In this document: positions 9,145-18,570 of the stretch, in pieces
How the letters are laid out: every line of letters begins with the position of its first letter
Position numbering within the stretch: the stretch's first letter is position 1
NCBI GenBank assembly: GCA_951394045.1
Contig: OX595990.1
Location: 3,402,549-3,466,548, forward strand
DNA length: 64,000 nucleotides
Reading direction: 5' to 3'
Source: Nitzschia sp. DOCU1
Lineage: Eukaryota; Bacillariophyta; Bacillariophyceae; Bacillariales; Bacillariaceae
Notes under the pieces: generated by a model
Told to the model about the DNA's origin: nothing
Database searches by the model: none
What the model saw: the letters and a program-made list of their open reading frames with translations, nothing else
Translations under genes and position numbers: made by a program

Positions 9145-10503
9145 ATGGCCGCCAACCTTCAGGTTCCTCCAGTGGTTCCACCAATGATACCACCGATAGT
9201 ACCGCCTCCGGTCGTGCCACCAGCGGTCCCCCCAGCGGGGCCGCCAGCTCAGCAAAACATCGCTGCGCCAACGTTTGCACTCACGCCAGCTCTCGCACAT
9301 GCGAATGTGCTTGACTACACGACATCCGAGGGAATGAAGATTTGGTCATCCGCAACTTCCTCAATGTACTCATCCGACGAAGAAGGCTTCGACTGCTCTC
9401 CCGAACGAATGAAGGATTTCCTCAACAGGAAAGGCGGACGAGCAGCTATCAACGGATGGGACGACTCCTTCCTAGCAATCCCTGAAGATCCCAACAATCC
9501 AATCGGACCAGCATCCAATTTCCTCAATCACTACGGAGAGTACACCCTCGACTACCTGCATCAGTGTGCACAAGTCTACGTCAACGCTCAGAATCGAGCT
9601 GCTCAAGACTCCGTGCAAGCGTACAACTGCATCATGAACAGCTTAAATGCATCGGGTCGCAACAAGATAGCAGCATACAAGGACGAGTACACTGTCAGCA
9701 ACAAGGGCGTGGGAATTCTCCTACTCAAAGTGGTCATACGGGAATCAAGCATCGACACGAACGCAACAACCGCACACATCAGGACTCAACTCTCCTCTCT
9801 GGATACCTACCTACCTACCATAGGCAACGACATAGGCAAGCTGAATCTGTACGTAAAAGGACTTGTGGATGCTTTAGCCGCGCGAGGCGAGATCACAAAC
9901 GACCTTTTGGTAAATTTGTTCAAAGGCTATCACGCCGCAAGCGACAAACGATTCATTGCCTACATCGAGAAGAAAGAAGAGGAATACGAGGATGGAACCA
10001 CGGCGATCACTCCAAGCACTCTCATGGCATTGGCCAAAAACAAGTACGAGGTGCTAGTCGAAAAGAACCAGTGGAACGCACCATCTTCGGAAGAAGAAAA
10101 GATTATGGTGCTCGAGGCCACTCTGAAACGACTCCAAGGTCAACAGAGAACTGCCGGCAAGTCTAGAACGACTGAAAGCAATGACAACAAAGCCGGCAAG
10201 GCCAAAGGCAACAACAAGAAGAAGAAGTCCGACATGCCTGCGTGGGTGTCCGTCAAACCCAAAGCTGGGGAACCCACAAACAAGACAGTCGATGGCAAGC
10301 AATGGTGGTTCTGCGCCAATCATCAAAAGTGGTGCCGCCATTCGACCGACAAGTGCGAGAAGAAAGGATTGGGAAAGGGAAAGGATGGAGGCAACGCGAC
10401 AACTTCGAAACCAGCAACGCCGACTACAACGACTAAACAAGAGTCGAAGTTTGCAAAAGCAATGACTGCTCTCGCCGATATCGCCGAAGAAACTGAGGAG
10501 TGA
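9145..10503 (+). CDS. gag: copia Gag polyprotein
   Basis: Capsid/nucleocapsid protein of the element, 452 aa, starting at the first ATG after the 5' LTR. The N-terminus is proline-rich (PPVVPPMIPPIVPP). The central helical region fits a retrotransposon capsid. The C-terminal part is basic (KAKGNNKKKK) and has a zinc-knuckle-like Cys/His cluster (CANHQKWCRHSTDKC), the spacing used in many stramenopile copia elements instead of the classic CCHC. It ends with TGA at 10501-10503. The reading frame then continues open into protease. Confidence 0.92.
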   Translation: MAANLQVPPVVPPMIPPIVPPPVVPPAVPPAGPPAQQNIAAPTFALTPALAHANVLDYTTSEGMKIWSSATSSMYSSDEEGFDCSPERMKDFLNRKGGRAAINGWDDSFLAIPEDPNNPIGPASNFLNHYGEYTLDYLHQCAQVYVNAQNRAAQDSVQAYNCIMNSLNASGRNKIAAYKDEYTVSNKGVGILLLKVVIRESSIDTNATTAHIRTQLSSLDTYLPTIGNDIGKLNLYVKGLVDALAARGEITNDLLVNLFKGYHAASDKRFIAYIEKKEEEYEDGTTAITPSTLMALAKNKYEVLVEKNQWNAPSSEEEKIMVLEATLKRLQGQQRTAGKSRTTESNDNKAGKAKGNNKKKKSDMPAWVSVKPKAGEPTNKTVDGKQWWFCANHQKWCRHSTDKCEKKGLGKGKDGGNATTSKPATPTTTTKQESKFAKAMTALADIAEETEE

Positions 10504-11298
10504 TTCCTCAATCTGCCGACGAGGTTACAAGATACCCTGGCCGTATGGACATACATTGGCCTGGCGTACTTGATAATCTACATATGGGTGACGGTCTATG
10601 CCGACAGCTGCTACTACTACTATCCTAAGAAGCAACGCTTTCGGGCTAAGTTAACTCGCTATTTAGCATATCTACGAGCCTGGAAAATCGCGATTTGGAC
10701 TAGTTTTAGGCTGCGAATGAAGCACAGTCAACAAAACAAGGAAGTGAGGCGAAGACGGGACATCGCCAGCAAGTACCGACGCAACGACATGCCGCTACAA
10801 TGTCACGTCTGCGGCAGCATCAACTTTGCAGCGCCGCGAACACTACAAGTCTGGCAAGTCCTATTGGCAATGGAGACGATGACGAACAAAGGAGAACGGT
10901 TAGCAGTGATCGATACAGACTCGACAACCCTTGGGATCGACAATCGCGCGACGGCTTACCTATCGGGGTTCATCGAGGACTTCCCCGGTGAACTACAGCC
11001 AACAAATCGGATCGTGAACGGGTTCATGGGAGCCAAGGCCACGAATGTGTCAACAGGAACAGCAAAAGTAAGGTTAGAAGCCGACGGCGGCGACGTGCAC
11101 GACTTCACTCTGCACGATTCCTACTACGTACCTGGATGCGGAATACGCCTCTTCAGCCCACAACATTGGGCCCAACAAATGAAAAGACAACATCGCGGCC
11201 CAGCCCAATCGACAACCACACACGACCGCGTCATCCTCAGCTCCAAAGACTTCACCAAAACGATCCCACTCGATCCGGTCACCAACGTGGCGACGTGA
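10504..11298 (+). CDS. copia membrane-segment and protease region (start of pol)
   Basis: Open in the gag frame between two TGA codons; the first ATG is at 10570. Just after the gag stop it encodes a strongly hydrophobic helix (about 20 residues around IGLAYLIIYIWVTVY), then a very basic segment. A CHVC pair follows, then an aspartic-protease-like domain whose catalytic motif reads LGIDNRAT where most copia proteases have D-S/T-G. The variant resembles that of diatom CoDi elements, so it may be functional. How translation passes the flanking TGA codons is not evident; either may be a recent nonsense change. Confidence 0.75.
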   Translation, partial: FLNLPTRLQDTLAVWTYIGLAYLIIYIWVTVYADSCYYYYPKKQRFRAKLTRYLAYLRAWKIAIWTSFRLRMKHSQQNKEVRRRRDIASKYRRNDMPLQCHVCGSINFAAPRTLQVWQVLLAMETMTNKGERLAVIDTDSTTLGIDNRATAYLSGFIEDFPGELQPTNRIVNGFMGAKATNVSTGTAKVRLEADGGDVHDFTLHDSYYVPGCGIRLFSPQHWAQQMKRQHRGPAQSTTTHDRVILSSKDFTKTIPLDPVTNVAT

Positions 11299-14200
11299 CG
11301 GACCGCCCCCGGATACTCCAAGTTTGCGGCGTTTTGTGCGGAGGCAGGATTCGACGATGACGGCGACGACGTCCTGGCATTCGATGCACAGGTTATCTCC
11401 GACGATGAAGATGACGATCCTGCGGATTTCTCGAATATAGGCAACGATAATGTTAGCGACGACGTTAACAACAACATACGCGACGACACAGAAAACTTAC
11501 TCGGACCAACGCCTGCTCCACCTGCCAATCCTGCGAGGATAGTGGATGAAACAGAGGTTGAGAGAGAGGAAAGGAAGCTCGAGACCGAATTACTGACTTA
11601 CCATCTGCGCTTCGCCCATGTATCCTTTCGGAAACTACAGATCATGGCGCGATACTCCATCATCCCAAGGCGACTGGCCAAATGTCGCGTTCCCGTATGT
11701 GCAGCCTGCATGTTCGGCAAAGCAACAAAGCGTCAGTGGAGGCAGAAGGCACCAATCAACAAGGACGAAGCTTACTTACCAACAAAACCGGGTGAAGTGG
11801 TCTCGGTCGACCAAATGAAGTCCCCAACACCGGGGTTCATCGCGCAGATGACAGGTATCTTGACGACGAAGCGATACGTGTATGCAACTGTCTACGTGGA
11901 CAGCTACTCATCGTTCGGCTACGTCTACCTGCAGAAGACCGCTAGTGCTGACGAGACGATCGAGGGCAAGCATGCATTCGAACGTCTGTGCCAGCAAAAC
12001 GGTTTCAGAGTCCAACATTATCATGCCGACAATGGAATTTTCAAGGCCAACAAATGGGTGCTTGACTGCCACAAATGCGAGCAAGGTCTCTCATTCGCGG
12101 GAGTCAACGCGCATCACCAGAACGGACAGGCGGAAGCTCGAATCAGACGACTACAAGAGCTGACGCGCACACAACTGACCTACGCAAAACGACAATGGCC
12201 ACAGGAGATCTCGGCGAACCTCTGGCCATACGCCCTCCGAATTGCGAACGATGCAAACAACGCGACACCCAATCTGGCCGACAAACCTGACTACCGCTCC
12301 CCAGCGGAGCTCTTCTACAGTACGAAGGTCTCCACCAACGCCAAGCGCTGGCAACACTTCGGTTGTCCAGTGTACGTGTTGGACAGGAACTTGCAACAGA
12401 ACAAACCGCTCCACAAGTGGGTCAGTAGAGCGAGGGTTGGGGTGTACCTGGGACGATCACCACACCACTCTCGTTCTATTGCGCTGGTGCTGGACATCAA
12501 GACGGGACTTGTGTCTCCACAGTTCCACATCAAGATGGACACAATGTTTGACACCATAGCACAACTCTACCAGTCGGTGGAGAGTGCTAGCACACAACAA
12601 TCGCTATGGCAAATCAAGGCGGGGTTTGTTCAGCAGTCACAAGCGAATGTGACAGCACCCAAGCAGGGCAATGCGACAACCACAGCTTCGAAAAGAAAAC
12701 AGGTCACTACACAAAACTCTCAGACAAGAGAGGGCACCCAAGTTCCAGAGGGAGCCTACGTGGCACCACCTGAACCACGCACAGTCGACATGTCCCCGAA
12801 GACAGACAGGGACAGCGGTTCTCCCACCGTTACAGAAGGGAACACACCCGGGAATGGCAAACAACAGCCATCTACACAACAACACCAGTCTCCACGAATG
12901 CAATCAGAATCTGGTACGGCCACCAGGCGATCGCAGAGACGCGTGCAACCTGCGCAACGACTGATAGAAGCAATGACAGCGGAACTCACTACGCAAAGTG
13001 ATGTTCCTGGCGAAGTGTTCTCCTTCCAGGCGATGTTCCCAAGCGACGGCAGGTCCATCAACGAGGACCTGAACCCACTCTATGCCTACAAAGCCAATGC
13101 AGACCCCGACACTCTGTATCTTCACGAGGCTCAGAGGGAGAGCGACTGGGAACAGTTCGGCGAAGCAATGGAACTGGAGATCAAGCAACAGGTCGACATG
13201 GGAGTCTACACCATCATGTTACTCACCGACATACCAACGGGGACTACCGTGCTACCTGCAGTGTGGCAACTGCGCCGCAAGCGCGACATAAGGACGGGCG
13301 CAATCAAGAAATACAAGGCACGATGCAATATCGACGGTTCTCGAATGCGACACGGCGAGCACTACGATCAGACGTATGCTCCGGTTGCCGGATGGCCCTC
13401 GATAAGGCTACTGCTGGCGCTGGTTCTACTCTTCAATTGGCGAACGGTCCAACTCGACTACGTGCTCGCGTACCCACACGCGCCAGCAGACAGGGACCTC
13501 TACATGAAGCTACCAAAGGGATTCACCCTCGACGGCGTTGACGACCCAAGCAAGTATTGTCTACGAGTCAACCGCAACCTCTATGGGGGAAAAAGCGCCT
13601 CTCGTATATGGTATCAATATCTGAGGAAACGGCTCATCGACAAGTGCCATTTCGTGGTGTCCAAGCACGACGAGTGTGTATTCTACAAGGGCAACATGAT
13701 CTACGTCCTCTACACCGACGACTCAATCTTAGCCGGTCCTGACCAGGCAGAGATCGAGCGAACGATACAGGAAATGAGAGACGCAAACCTCAACATTACC
13801 ATTGAGGGAGATCTCACGGACTTTCTCGGAGTCAACATCGATCGGAAAGAAGACGGAACGATACACCTGACGCAACCCAAGCTAATCGAACAGGTGATAT
13901 CGGACCTACGCATGCAGTATGACAATGTACGAACCAAGGACATCCCCATGGCGTCCAGCAGGCTACTGTCACGTCACCTGAGCTCCACACCACACGACGA
14001 CTCGTTCCACTACAGGAGTGTCATCGGCAAGCTCAACTACGTCGAGAGCGGATCAAGGCCAGACATCGCATACGCAGTGCACCAGTGTGCACGGTTCTCC
14101 ATCGACCCAAAGAAAGAACACGGCGATGCAATACGCTGGATCACACGTTACCTGCTCGGCACACGAGACAAAGGAATAATCTTCAAGGCAGATCCTTCGA

Positions 14201-14718
14201 AGGGATTGGAGGTATTCGTCGACGCCGACTTCGCGGGGAACTGGGACAAGGAACTGGCAGGATTCGACAAGGACACTGCTCGCTCCAGACACGGCTACAT
14301 CATCTGCTACGCAGGAGTGCCAGTCACATGGAAATCACAGCTACAGCAAGAGATCGCTCTGTCTAGCTGCGAATCGGAGATCACAGGACTCTCGTACGCT
14401 TTGCGAGAGGCTATACCGATCATTGAGCTTCTGAGGGAGATGCAAGGACTCGGATTCAATGTGCACTTCGACAAGGCACACATCACTTGCAGCGTCTACG
14501 AAGACAACATGGGCGCCATTGAGATCGCCCGTACTCCCAAAGCAAGACCAAGAACAAAGCATATCAACAATCGTCTATTTCACTTCTACGACTATGTGGA
14601 GAGAGGCGACATCGAGATACATCATATCCGATCCGAAGATCAACCTGCCGATATCCTGACCAAAGCATTAAGCGAGGATCTCTTCGTCAAACACAGACAG
14701 GTCATCATGGGATGGTAA
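11299..14718 (+). CDS. pol: copia Pol: integrase, reverse transcriptase, RNase H
   Basis: Continues the protease frame after the TGA at 11296; the first ATG is at 11542. An acidic linker leads to the pre-integrase His/Cys domain (HLRFAHVS ... CAACMFGKA). The integrase D-D-E residues fit SVDQMK, HADNG and NGQAEARIR. A Ser/Thr/Gln-rich spacer precedes the reverse transcriptase (YAPVAGW, LDYVLAYPHA, YTDDSILAG, a YTDD version of the YxDD box). RNase H follows (VFVDADFAGNW, SSCESE, YEDNMGA, ending DILTKAL). All expected catalytic blocks are present, and apart from the upstream TGA no lesion is visible. Confidence 0.93.
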   Translation, partial: RTAPGYSKFAAFCAEAGFDDDGDDVLAFDAQVISDDEDDDPADFSNIGNDNVSDDVNNNIRDDTENLLGPTPAPPANPARIVDETEVEREERKLETELLTYHLRFAHVSFRKLQIMARYSIIPRRLAKCRVPVCAACMFGKATKRQWRQKAPINKDEAYLPTKPGEVVSVDQMKSPTPGFIAQMTGILTTKRYVYATVYVDSYSSFGYVYLQKTASADETIEGKHAFERLCQQNGFRVQHYHADNGIFKANKWVLDCHKCEQGLSFAGVNAHHQNGQAEARIRRLQELTRTQLTYAKRQWPQEISANLWPYALRIANDANNATPNLADKPDYRSPAELFYSTKVSTNAKRWQHFGCPVYVLDRNLQQNKPLHKWVSRARVGVYLGRSPHHSRSIALVLDIKTGLVSPQFHIKMDTMFDTIAQLYQSVESASTQQSLWQIKAGFVQQSQANVTAPKQGNATTTASKRKQVTTQNSQTREGTQVPEGAYVAPPEPRTVDMSPKTDRDSGSPTVTEGNTPGNGKQQPSTQQHQSPRMQSESGTATRRSQRRVQPAQRLIEAMTAELTTQSDVPGEVFSFQAMFPSDGRSINEDLNPLYAYKANADPDTLYLHEAQRESDWEQFGEAMELEIKQQVDMGVYTIMLLTDIPTGTTVLPAVWQLRRKRDIRTGAIKKYKARCNIDGSRMRHGEHYDQTYAPVAGWPSIRLLLALVLLFNWRTVQLDYVLAYPHAPADRDLYMKLPKGFTLDGVDDPSKYCLRVNRNLYGGKSASRIWYQYLRKRLIDKCHFVVSKHDECVFYKGNMIYVLYTDDSILAGPDQAEIERTIQEMRDANLNITIEGDLTDFLGVNIDRKEDGTIHLTQPKLIEQVISDLRMQYDNVRTKDIPMASSRLLSRHLSSTPHDDSFHYRSVIGKLNYVESGSRPDIAYAVHQCARFSIDPKKEHGDAIRWITRYLLGTRDKGIIFKADPSKGLEVFVDADFAGNWDKELAGFDKDTARSRHGYIICYAGVPVTWKSQLQQEIALSSCESEITGLSYALREAIPIIELLREMQGLGFNVHFDKAHITCSVYEDNMGAIEIARTPKARPRTKHINNRLFHFYDYVERGDIEIHHIRSEDQPADILTKALSEDLFVKHRQVIMGW

Positions 14719-14739
14719 CACTCGCTCGAGTCAATCCTT

Positions 14740-14748
14740 GAGAGGGAG
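14740..14748 (+). other. polypurine tract
   Basis: GAGAGGGAG directly abuts the 3' LTR, the expected primer for plus-strand DNA synthesis. Confidence 0.8.
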
Positions 14749-15060
14749 TGTTCAAATACGGTAAATCTGGTGGTCAAGGATCGCTCTTCACGACGTCATC
14801 AGCGTGATGACGCAATCGTATAGGGAAGTGCAACGTTCACTCCCGAACAGCCACGTGCTGACTCCAACGAGGAGAAGGCATGGAGATGGCACTAAGTACG
14901 ATACAAATCAGAGTACATCAGCTGTCTATCTCGACAGCATACATTTAGTTTACGCACTGTTAGTGCTCATAAGTTTCAGAATCAACACACTGCAACACAA
15001 CCACAAGTTATTTGAGCTCTTTTTACGATTAGCCAGTACCGGTCATCGTAGATTTCAACA
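14749..15060 (+). repeat. 3' LTR
   Basis: A 312-bp copy of the 5' LTR (8776-9087), apparently identical, ending at TTTCAACA. Confidence 0.96.
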
Positions 15061-15361
15061 GCCTTCGTTCGTTGCGTTTGCGTTTGCGCTCGCTGCGCTC
15101 GCGCGCGCAAGCGCGCCTCTCCGAGCACGCGAGCACGCTCCTTTGCATCCGCGAATTCCGATGCACGACCGCGATCGCTGACGTCAGGACCAGTTACCGG
15201 TATAATCAATCGTGTTGCGACTACTCCAAACCTGTCGCCTCCAATCTTGCATGAAGGAAGCCTATCGATCACGTCTCAAAACACAACCACCATCACATAA
15301 ATTCACACAACCCAGTGTCCATAAAAACGCCGTTTGCTTGCTTTTGCCAACTTTCAGTGCC
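15061..15361. other. region upstream of LRR gene, with GC-rich low-complexity stretch
   Basis: The first 70 bp (about 15066-15135) are CG-rich low-complexity sequence with GTTTGCG and GCGCTCG-type repeats. The rest is presumably the promoter and 5' UTR of the LRR gene. The frame of that gene is open back to 15212, but the first good start is 15362. Confidence 0.5.
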
Positions 15362-17255
15362 ATGACGACCTTCTCAGACCTCCACGAGGACGAAGGCGTT
15401 CTTCCCCAACATGAACTAGTTAATGATGGCAGCGATGATGATGACGGACCAGTCGAGGATGTTTTCATCCCCGACACTCTCTTGATGCATATCGCTTCGT
15501 TTGTTTCACTTGATCCGATTCAAGAATTCGTTCTTTATCGTGGAAGAGTTGAAGAAATCAAAATTGGACATGATGATCAACTTGTTCAATGGAACGAGTT
15601 TCTGACGCAAAACCCAGGATTTGCCAGGCATGTTCGCAGTCTCCGTCTGTGGTCTGAATATCATCTAGGTAAGTCTCAGAACAAATTAAAGTTGTGTAAC
15701 CTCGAGTTTCCAATCTGGGTTCTAACATCTGCATCTACTACAGACCAGTCAGAAAATATATCTAATGGATTGAAGCACGTTCCACATCTCGCGATGCTAA
15801 ACCTGTCGTGCCTGTCGTGGATCGACATCGGAGACATTGGTGCATTACGCATCTCTAATGCATTGAAGCACGTTCCACATCTCACAGAGCTGAACTTCTC
15901 GTCGTGCAACATTGGAGCCGTTTGGGCAGAACACATCTCTAATGGATTGAAGCACGTCCCACATCTCACAAAGCTATATCTGACGAATAGCAACATCGAC
16001 GAGATTGGGGCAGAACACATCTCTAATGGATTGGCTGAAGCACGTTCCACATCTCACATCAATGGACCTCTGGTCGAACAACATCGGTGAGATTGGGGCA
16101 GAACACATATCTAATGGACTGAAGCACGTTCCACATCTCGCAAAGCTGGACCTCCGGGGGAACAAGATCGGGCCCATCGGAGCAGAACACATCTCTAATG
16201 GATTGAAGCACGTCCTACATCTCACAACGCTGAACCTCTCGCACAACAACATCTACTGGTACCCCGTTGGTGCATTAGTACACATCTCTAACGGATTGAA
16301 GCACGTCCCACATCTCACAGAGCTGAACTTATCGTGGAGCAACATCTGCCCCATTGGAGCAAAACATATCTCTAATGGATTGAAGCACGTTCCACATCTC
16401 ACAATGCTGGACCTCAGTGGGAACGAGATCGGCCCCATTGGAGCAGAACACATCTCGAATGGATTGAAGCACGTCCCACATCTCACAAAGCTGGACCTCA
16501 AGGAGAACAAAATCGGAGACATGGGAGCAGAACACATCTCTAATGGATTGAAGCACGTCCCACATCTCACAACAATGGACCTCTCGTTGAACAACATCGG
16601 TGAGATTGGGGCAGAACACATCTCTAATGGATTGAAGCACGTCCCACATCTCACAAAGTTATATCTGTGTAATACCAACATGGGCGAGATTGGGGCAGGA
16701 CACATCTCGAATGGATTGAAGCACGTCCCACATCTCACAACGCTAAATCTGAGGGATAACAGCATCGGAGCCATTGGAGCAGAACACATCTCTAAAGGAT
16801 TGAAGCACATCCCACATCTCACAAAGCTATATCTGTGGAATAGCAACATCGGCGAGATTGGGGCAGAACACATCTCTAATGGATTGAAGCACGTTCCACA
16901 TCTCACAAAGCTGGATCTCTCGAGCAACAACATCGGGCCCATCGGAGCAGAACACATCTCGAATGGATTGAAGCACGTCCCACATCTCACAAAGCTGGAC
17001 CTCCAGGGGAACAAAATCGGAGACATGGGAGCAGAACACATCTCTAACGGATTTAAGCACGTCCCGTATCTCACAAAGCTGGGCCTCCAGGAGAACAAAA
17101 TCGGAGACATGGGAGCAGAACACATCTCTAACGGATTGAAGCACGTCCCGCATCTCACAGAGCTGGACCTCTATTGGAACGGCATCAGCGAGATTGTTGA
17201 AGATCACTTGTTGAATAGATTGAAGCGTCGATGGATCGGTCCACCAACGCGGTAG
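15362..17255 (+). pseudogene. leucine-rich-repeat protein gene, interrupted by a 4-nt insertion
   Basis: ATG at 15362. The N-terminal domain is acidic (NDGSDDDDG) and has an F-box-like hydrophobic stretch (TLLMHIASFVSL). An intron fits 15669-15743 (GTAAGT ... CTAAC ... CAG, 75 nt, phase 1). Being a multiple of three and stop-free, it leaves the frame open if retained. About 17 ribonuclease-inhibitor-type LRR units of 28 aa follow (consensus GLKHVPHLTKLDLxxNxIG, then xIGAEHISN). In the third unit GGATTG-AAG has become GGATTG-GCTG-AAG (about 16033-16037), shifting the frame. The first frame stops at 16090, and the other 14 units continue in a second frame to the stop at 17255. The remainder is intact, so this is a young lesion, a variant allele or a sequencing error. 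LRR proteins of this kind are common in diatoms; the role is unknown. Confidence 0.8.
15759..17230 (+). repeat. 84-bp coding tandem repeat (LRR units)
   Basis: About 17 head-to-tail copies of an 84-bp unit, each encoding one LRR. One unit has 31 codons (around 16250). Copies are very similar in DNA, including silent positions (CACATCTCTAATGGATTGAA recurs). This implies recent expansion or gene conversion. The same periodicity keeps long antisense frames open. Confidence 0.93.
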
Positions 17256-17966
17256 TTATTTGTGTTGCAGACAAAGACAATGGCATGTGTATTACTACCC
17301 GTAGAGCTAGACGAGAGAGAACACAAAGTTTCGTCAGATAAATCTTAGATGAGTACACCAAGACTCCACACCCTAATCAAAAGGACGATGAATCCACTGT
17401 TGCTACAGTAGTAGTACGTAGTATCAAACCAAGCCAAAGGCAGCCACCGTTAACTAGCGGGGCTAAATCCGAGCCCGACCTGCTTCGCCTCCAGGTGCTG
17501 GTCTGTCTACTACTCGTACCCATAGTGCCCACTGCGGGCCGAGGTAGTGTTCTTGTGATGACATGTTCGAAAACGCCCCAATCAAAAGATCCTCGGCTCC
17601 GCTTGGCCCAGTTGGACAGTTTGTAGTACTCAAAAAAAATGTATGCGTTTGCTGCGATATTTGTGTCAATTTTCTTTGTGCCCAGAATAGTACTTGTCGG
17701 TATGGTCGTGCTGTTGTCGTTCATGAGCCTTTCTTGTTGTAGTCTGATTGTAGGCCGAGTCGCCAAAGAAGCTTTTCGAAATAGTTATTTGCCCTACTAG
17801 TAGCGACTCGTTGTCCTGCTGTTCGTCCTATGAACAAGAAGGCGTCCATCCTTTCTTCGTCTTCCGAAAAGCGTTCGCATAATAAAAAGCAAATCTACCG
17901 CTGCATCACGTTCTTCGAAAGCAAGGAGCTTGCGCTAGCCTTCCTGGTACCAAGAACCAGAAACAA
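17256..17966. other. intergenic, nothing recognised
   Basis: About 0.7 kb downstream of the LRR gene. Antisense frames up to about 129 codons exist (17377-17766) but show no recognisable domain or convincing coding character. Confidence 0.45.
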
Positions 17967-18263
17967 TCAGCAACTCATTGTCGTCGTCCTGGTCATTGAA
18001 ATGAACAACGCGGATGTATGCTTGGCATGGAAACAGCAGATCAGCGGAAAGATATCACTCCCTCGATCATCCCAAACAGGCCTGCTATTGTGGCAGTAGT
18101 CGCTACTGTAGTAGGATCGAGGACTCGACTCGTCGATGCCCCACAGTTGCTTCCCTTTTGACGAGCCATTTTCAAAACCACAGCCACCATTTCTTGTTGC
18201 AGTATTAGCTCGAGGCGTCAAGTGACAAGCGCCGAATAACAAGCAAGACTTGGAAGCAAGCAT
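17967..18263 (-). pseudogene. chimeric ORF starting with a copied enoyl-CoA hydratase presequence
   Basis: The ATG at 18263 and the next 15 codons copy the start of the hydratase (MLASKSCLLFGA-C/R-HLT). After about residue 16 the sequence is unrelated. The frame stays open for 98 codons (PRANTATRNGGC onward), ending at 17967. The rest of the hydratase is absent, so this is either a truncated gene copy or a new reading frame that has acquired a promoter and a mitochondrial targeting signal. No known domain is seen in the downstream part. Confidence 0.6.
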
Positions 18264-18570
18264 AATGGGAAACACTGCTGAGTAGTCGTAGTTGTAGTAG
18301 AGGAACGATAGTCCGAATAGAAGGATGCAGAGCTGTCAAGGAAGATTTTGGCATCAAAAGCACGGTCATGGTGGAGCATCGATGGGAAGCCTCTCGAGTG
18401 AATTCGCCATCATATCCATCAACAAAAAAGAGATATGGCGCGTCATCCGAGCCCCCAGAGCGCTTCAAATGCGAATGCCAGCGACACATTTACATAATGA
18501 AAACTGCAGACGGCGAACAACACCCCTTTCAACGGACCCTCCAAAGATACGGTCGGTGGGGGCGAGCATT
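18215..18570. repeat. duplicate of hydratase promoter and 5' end
   Basis: Homologous over its length to 8296-8763, in the same orientation. The start-codon region, about 340 bp of upstream DNA and the final AAAGATACGG(T/C)CGGTGGGG block are conserved. A gap of about 115 bp relative to the first copy lies between two AAAGATACG direct repeats. Confidence 0.85.

Larger units (their letters stand above)
8776..15060 (+). mobile_element. Ty1/copia LTR retrotransposon, complete structure
   Basis: A 6285-bp element with two 312-bp LTRs that begin TG and end CA, a gag-protease-integrase-RT-RNase H order typical of Pseudoviridae/copia, and a polypurine tract before the 3' LTR. The two LTRs read as identical, implying a recent insertion. 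Gag, protease and pol all lie in one reading frame, separated by two TGA codons (10501 and 11296). No perfect 5-bp target-site duplication is seen: the flanks share only GCC (8773-8775 and 15061-15063). I did not recognise a standard initiator-tRNA primer site after the 5' LTR. The protease motif resembles diatom CoDi-type elements. Confidence 0.97.

Noticed and set aside
8831..9187. 118-codon frame running through the LTR, mirrored at 14804
   Set aside because: Lies in non-coding LTR sequence, has no domain, and is duplicated only because the LTR is.
16253..17207. Antisense frames of 106-301 codons across the LRR array with a repeated Cys/Phe/Pro-rich unit
   Set aside because: A period of 84 bp (multiple of 3) keeps several antisense frames open automatically. 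The sense strand carries the LRR pattern.
15759..17230. CRISPR-like appearance of regular repeats
   Set aside because: Units are contiguous coding repeats without spacers in a eukaryotic genome; the same holds for the 116-bp array at 43891.
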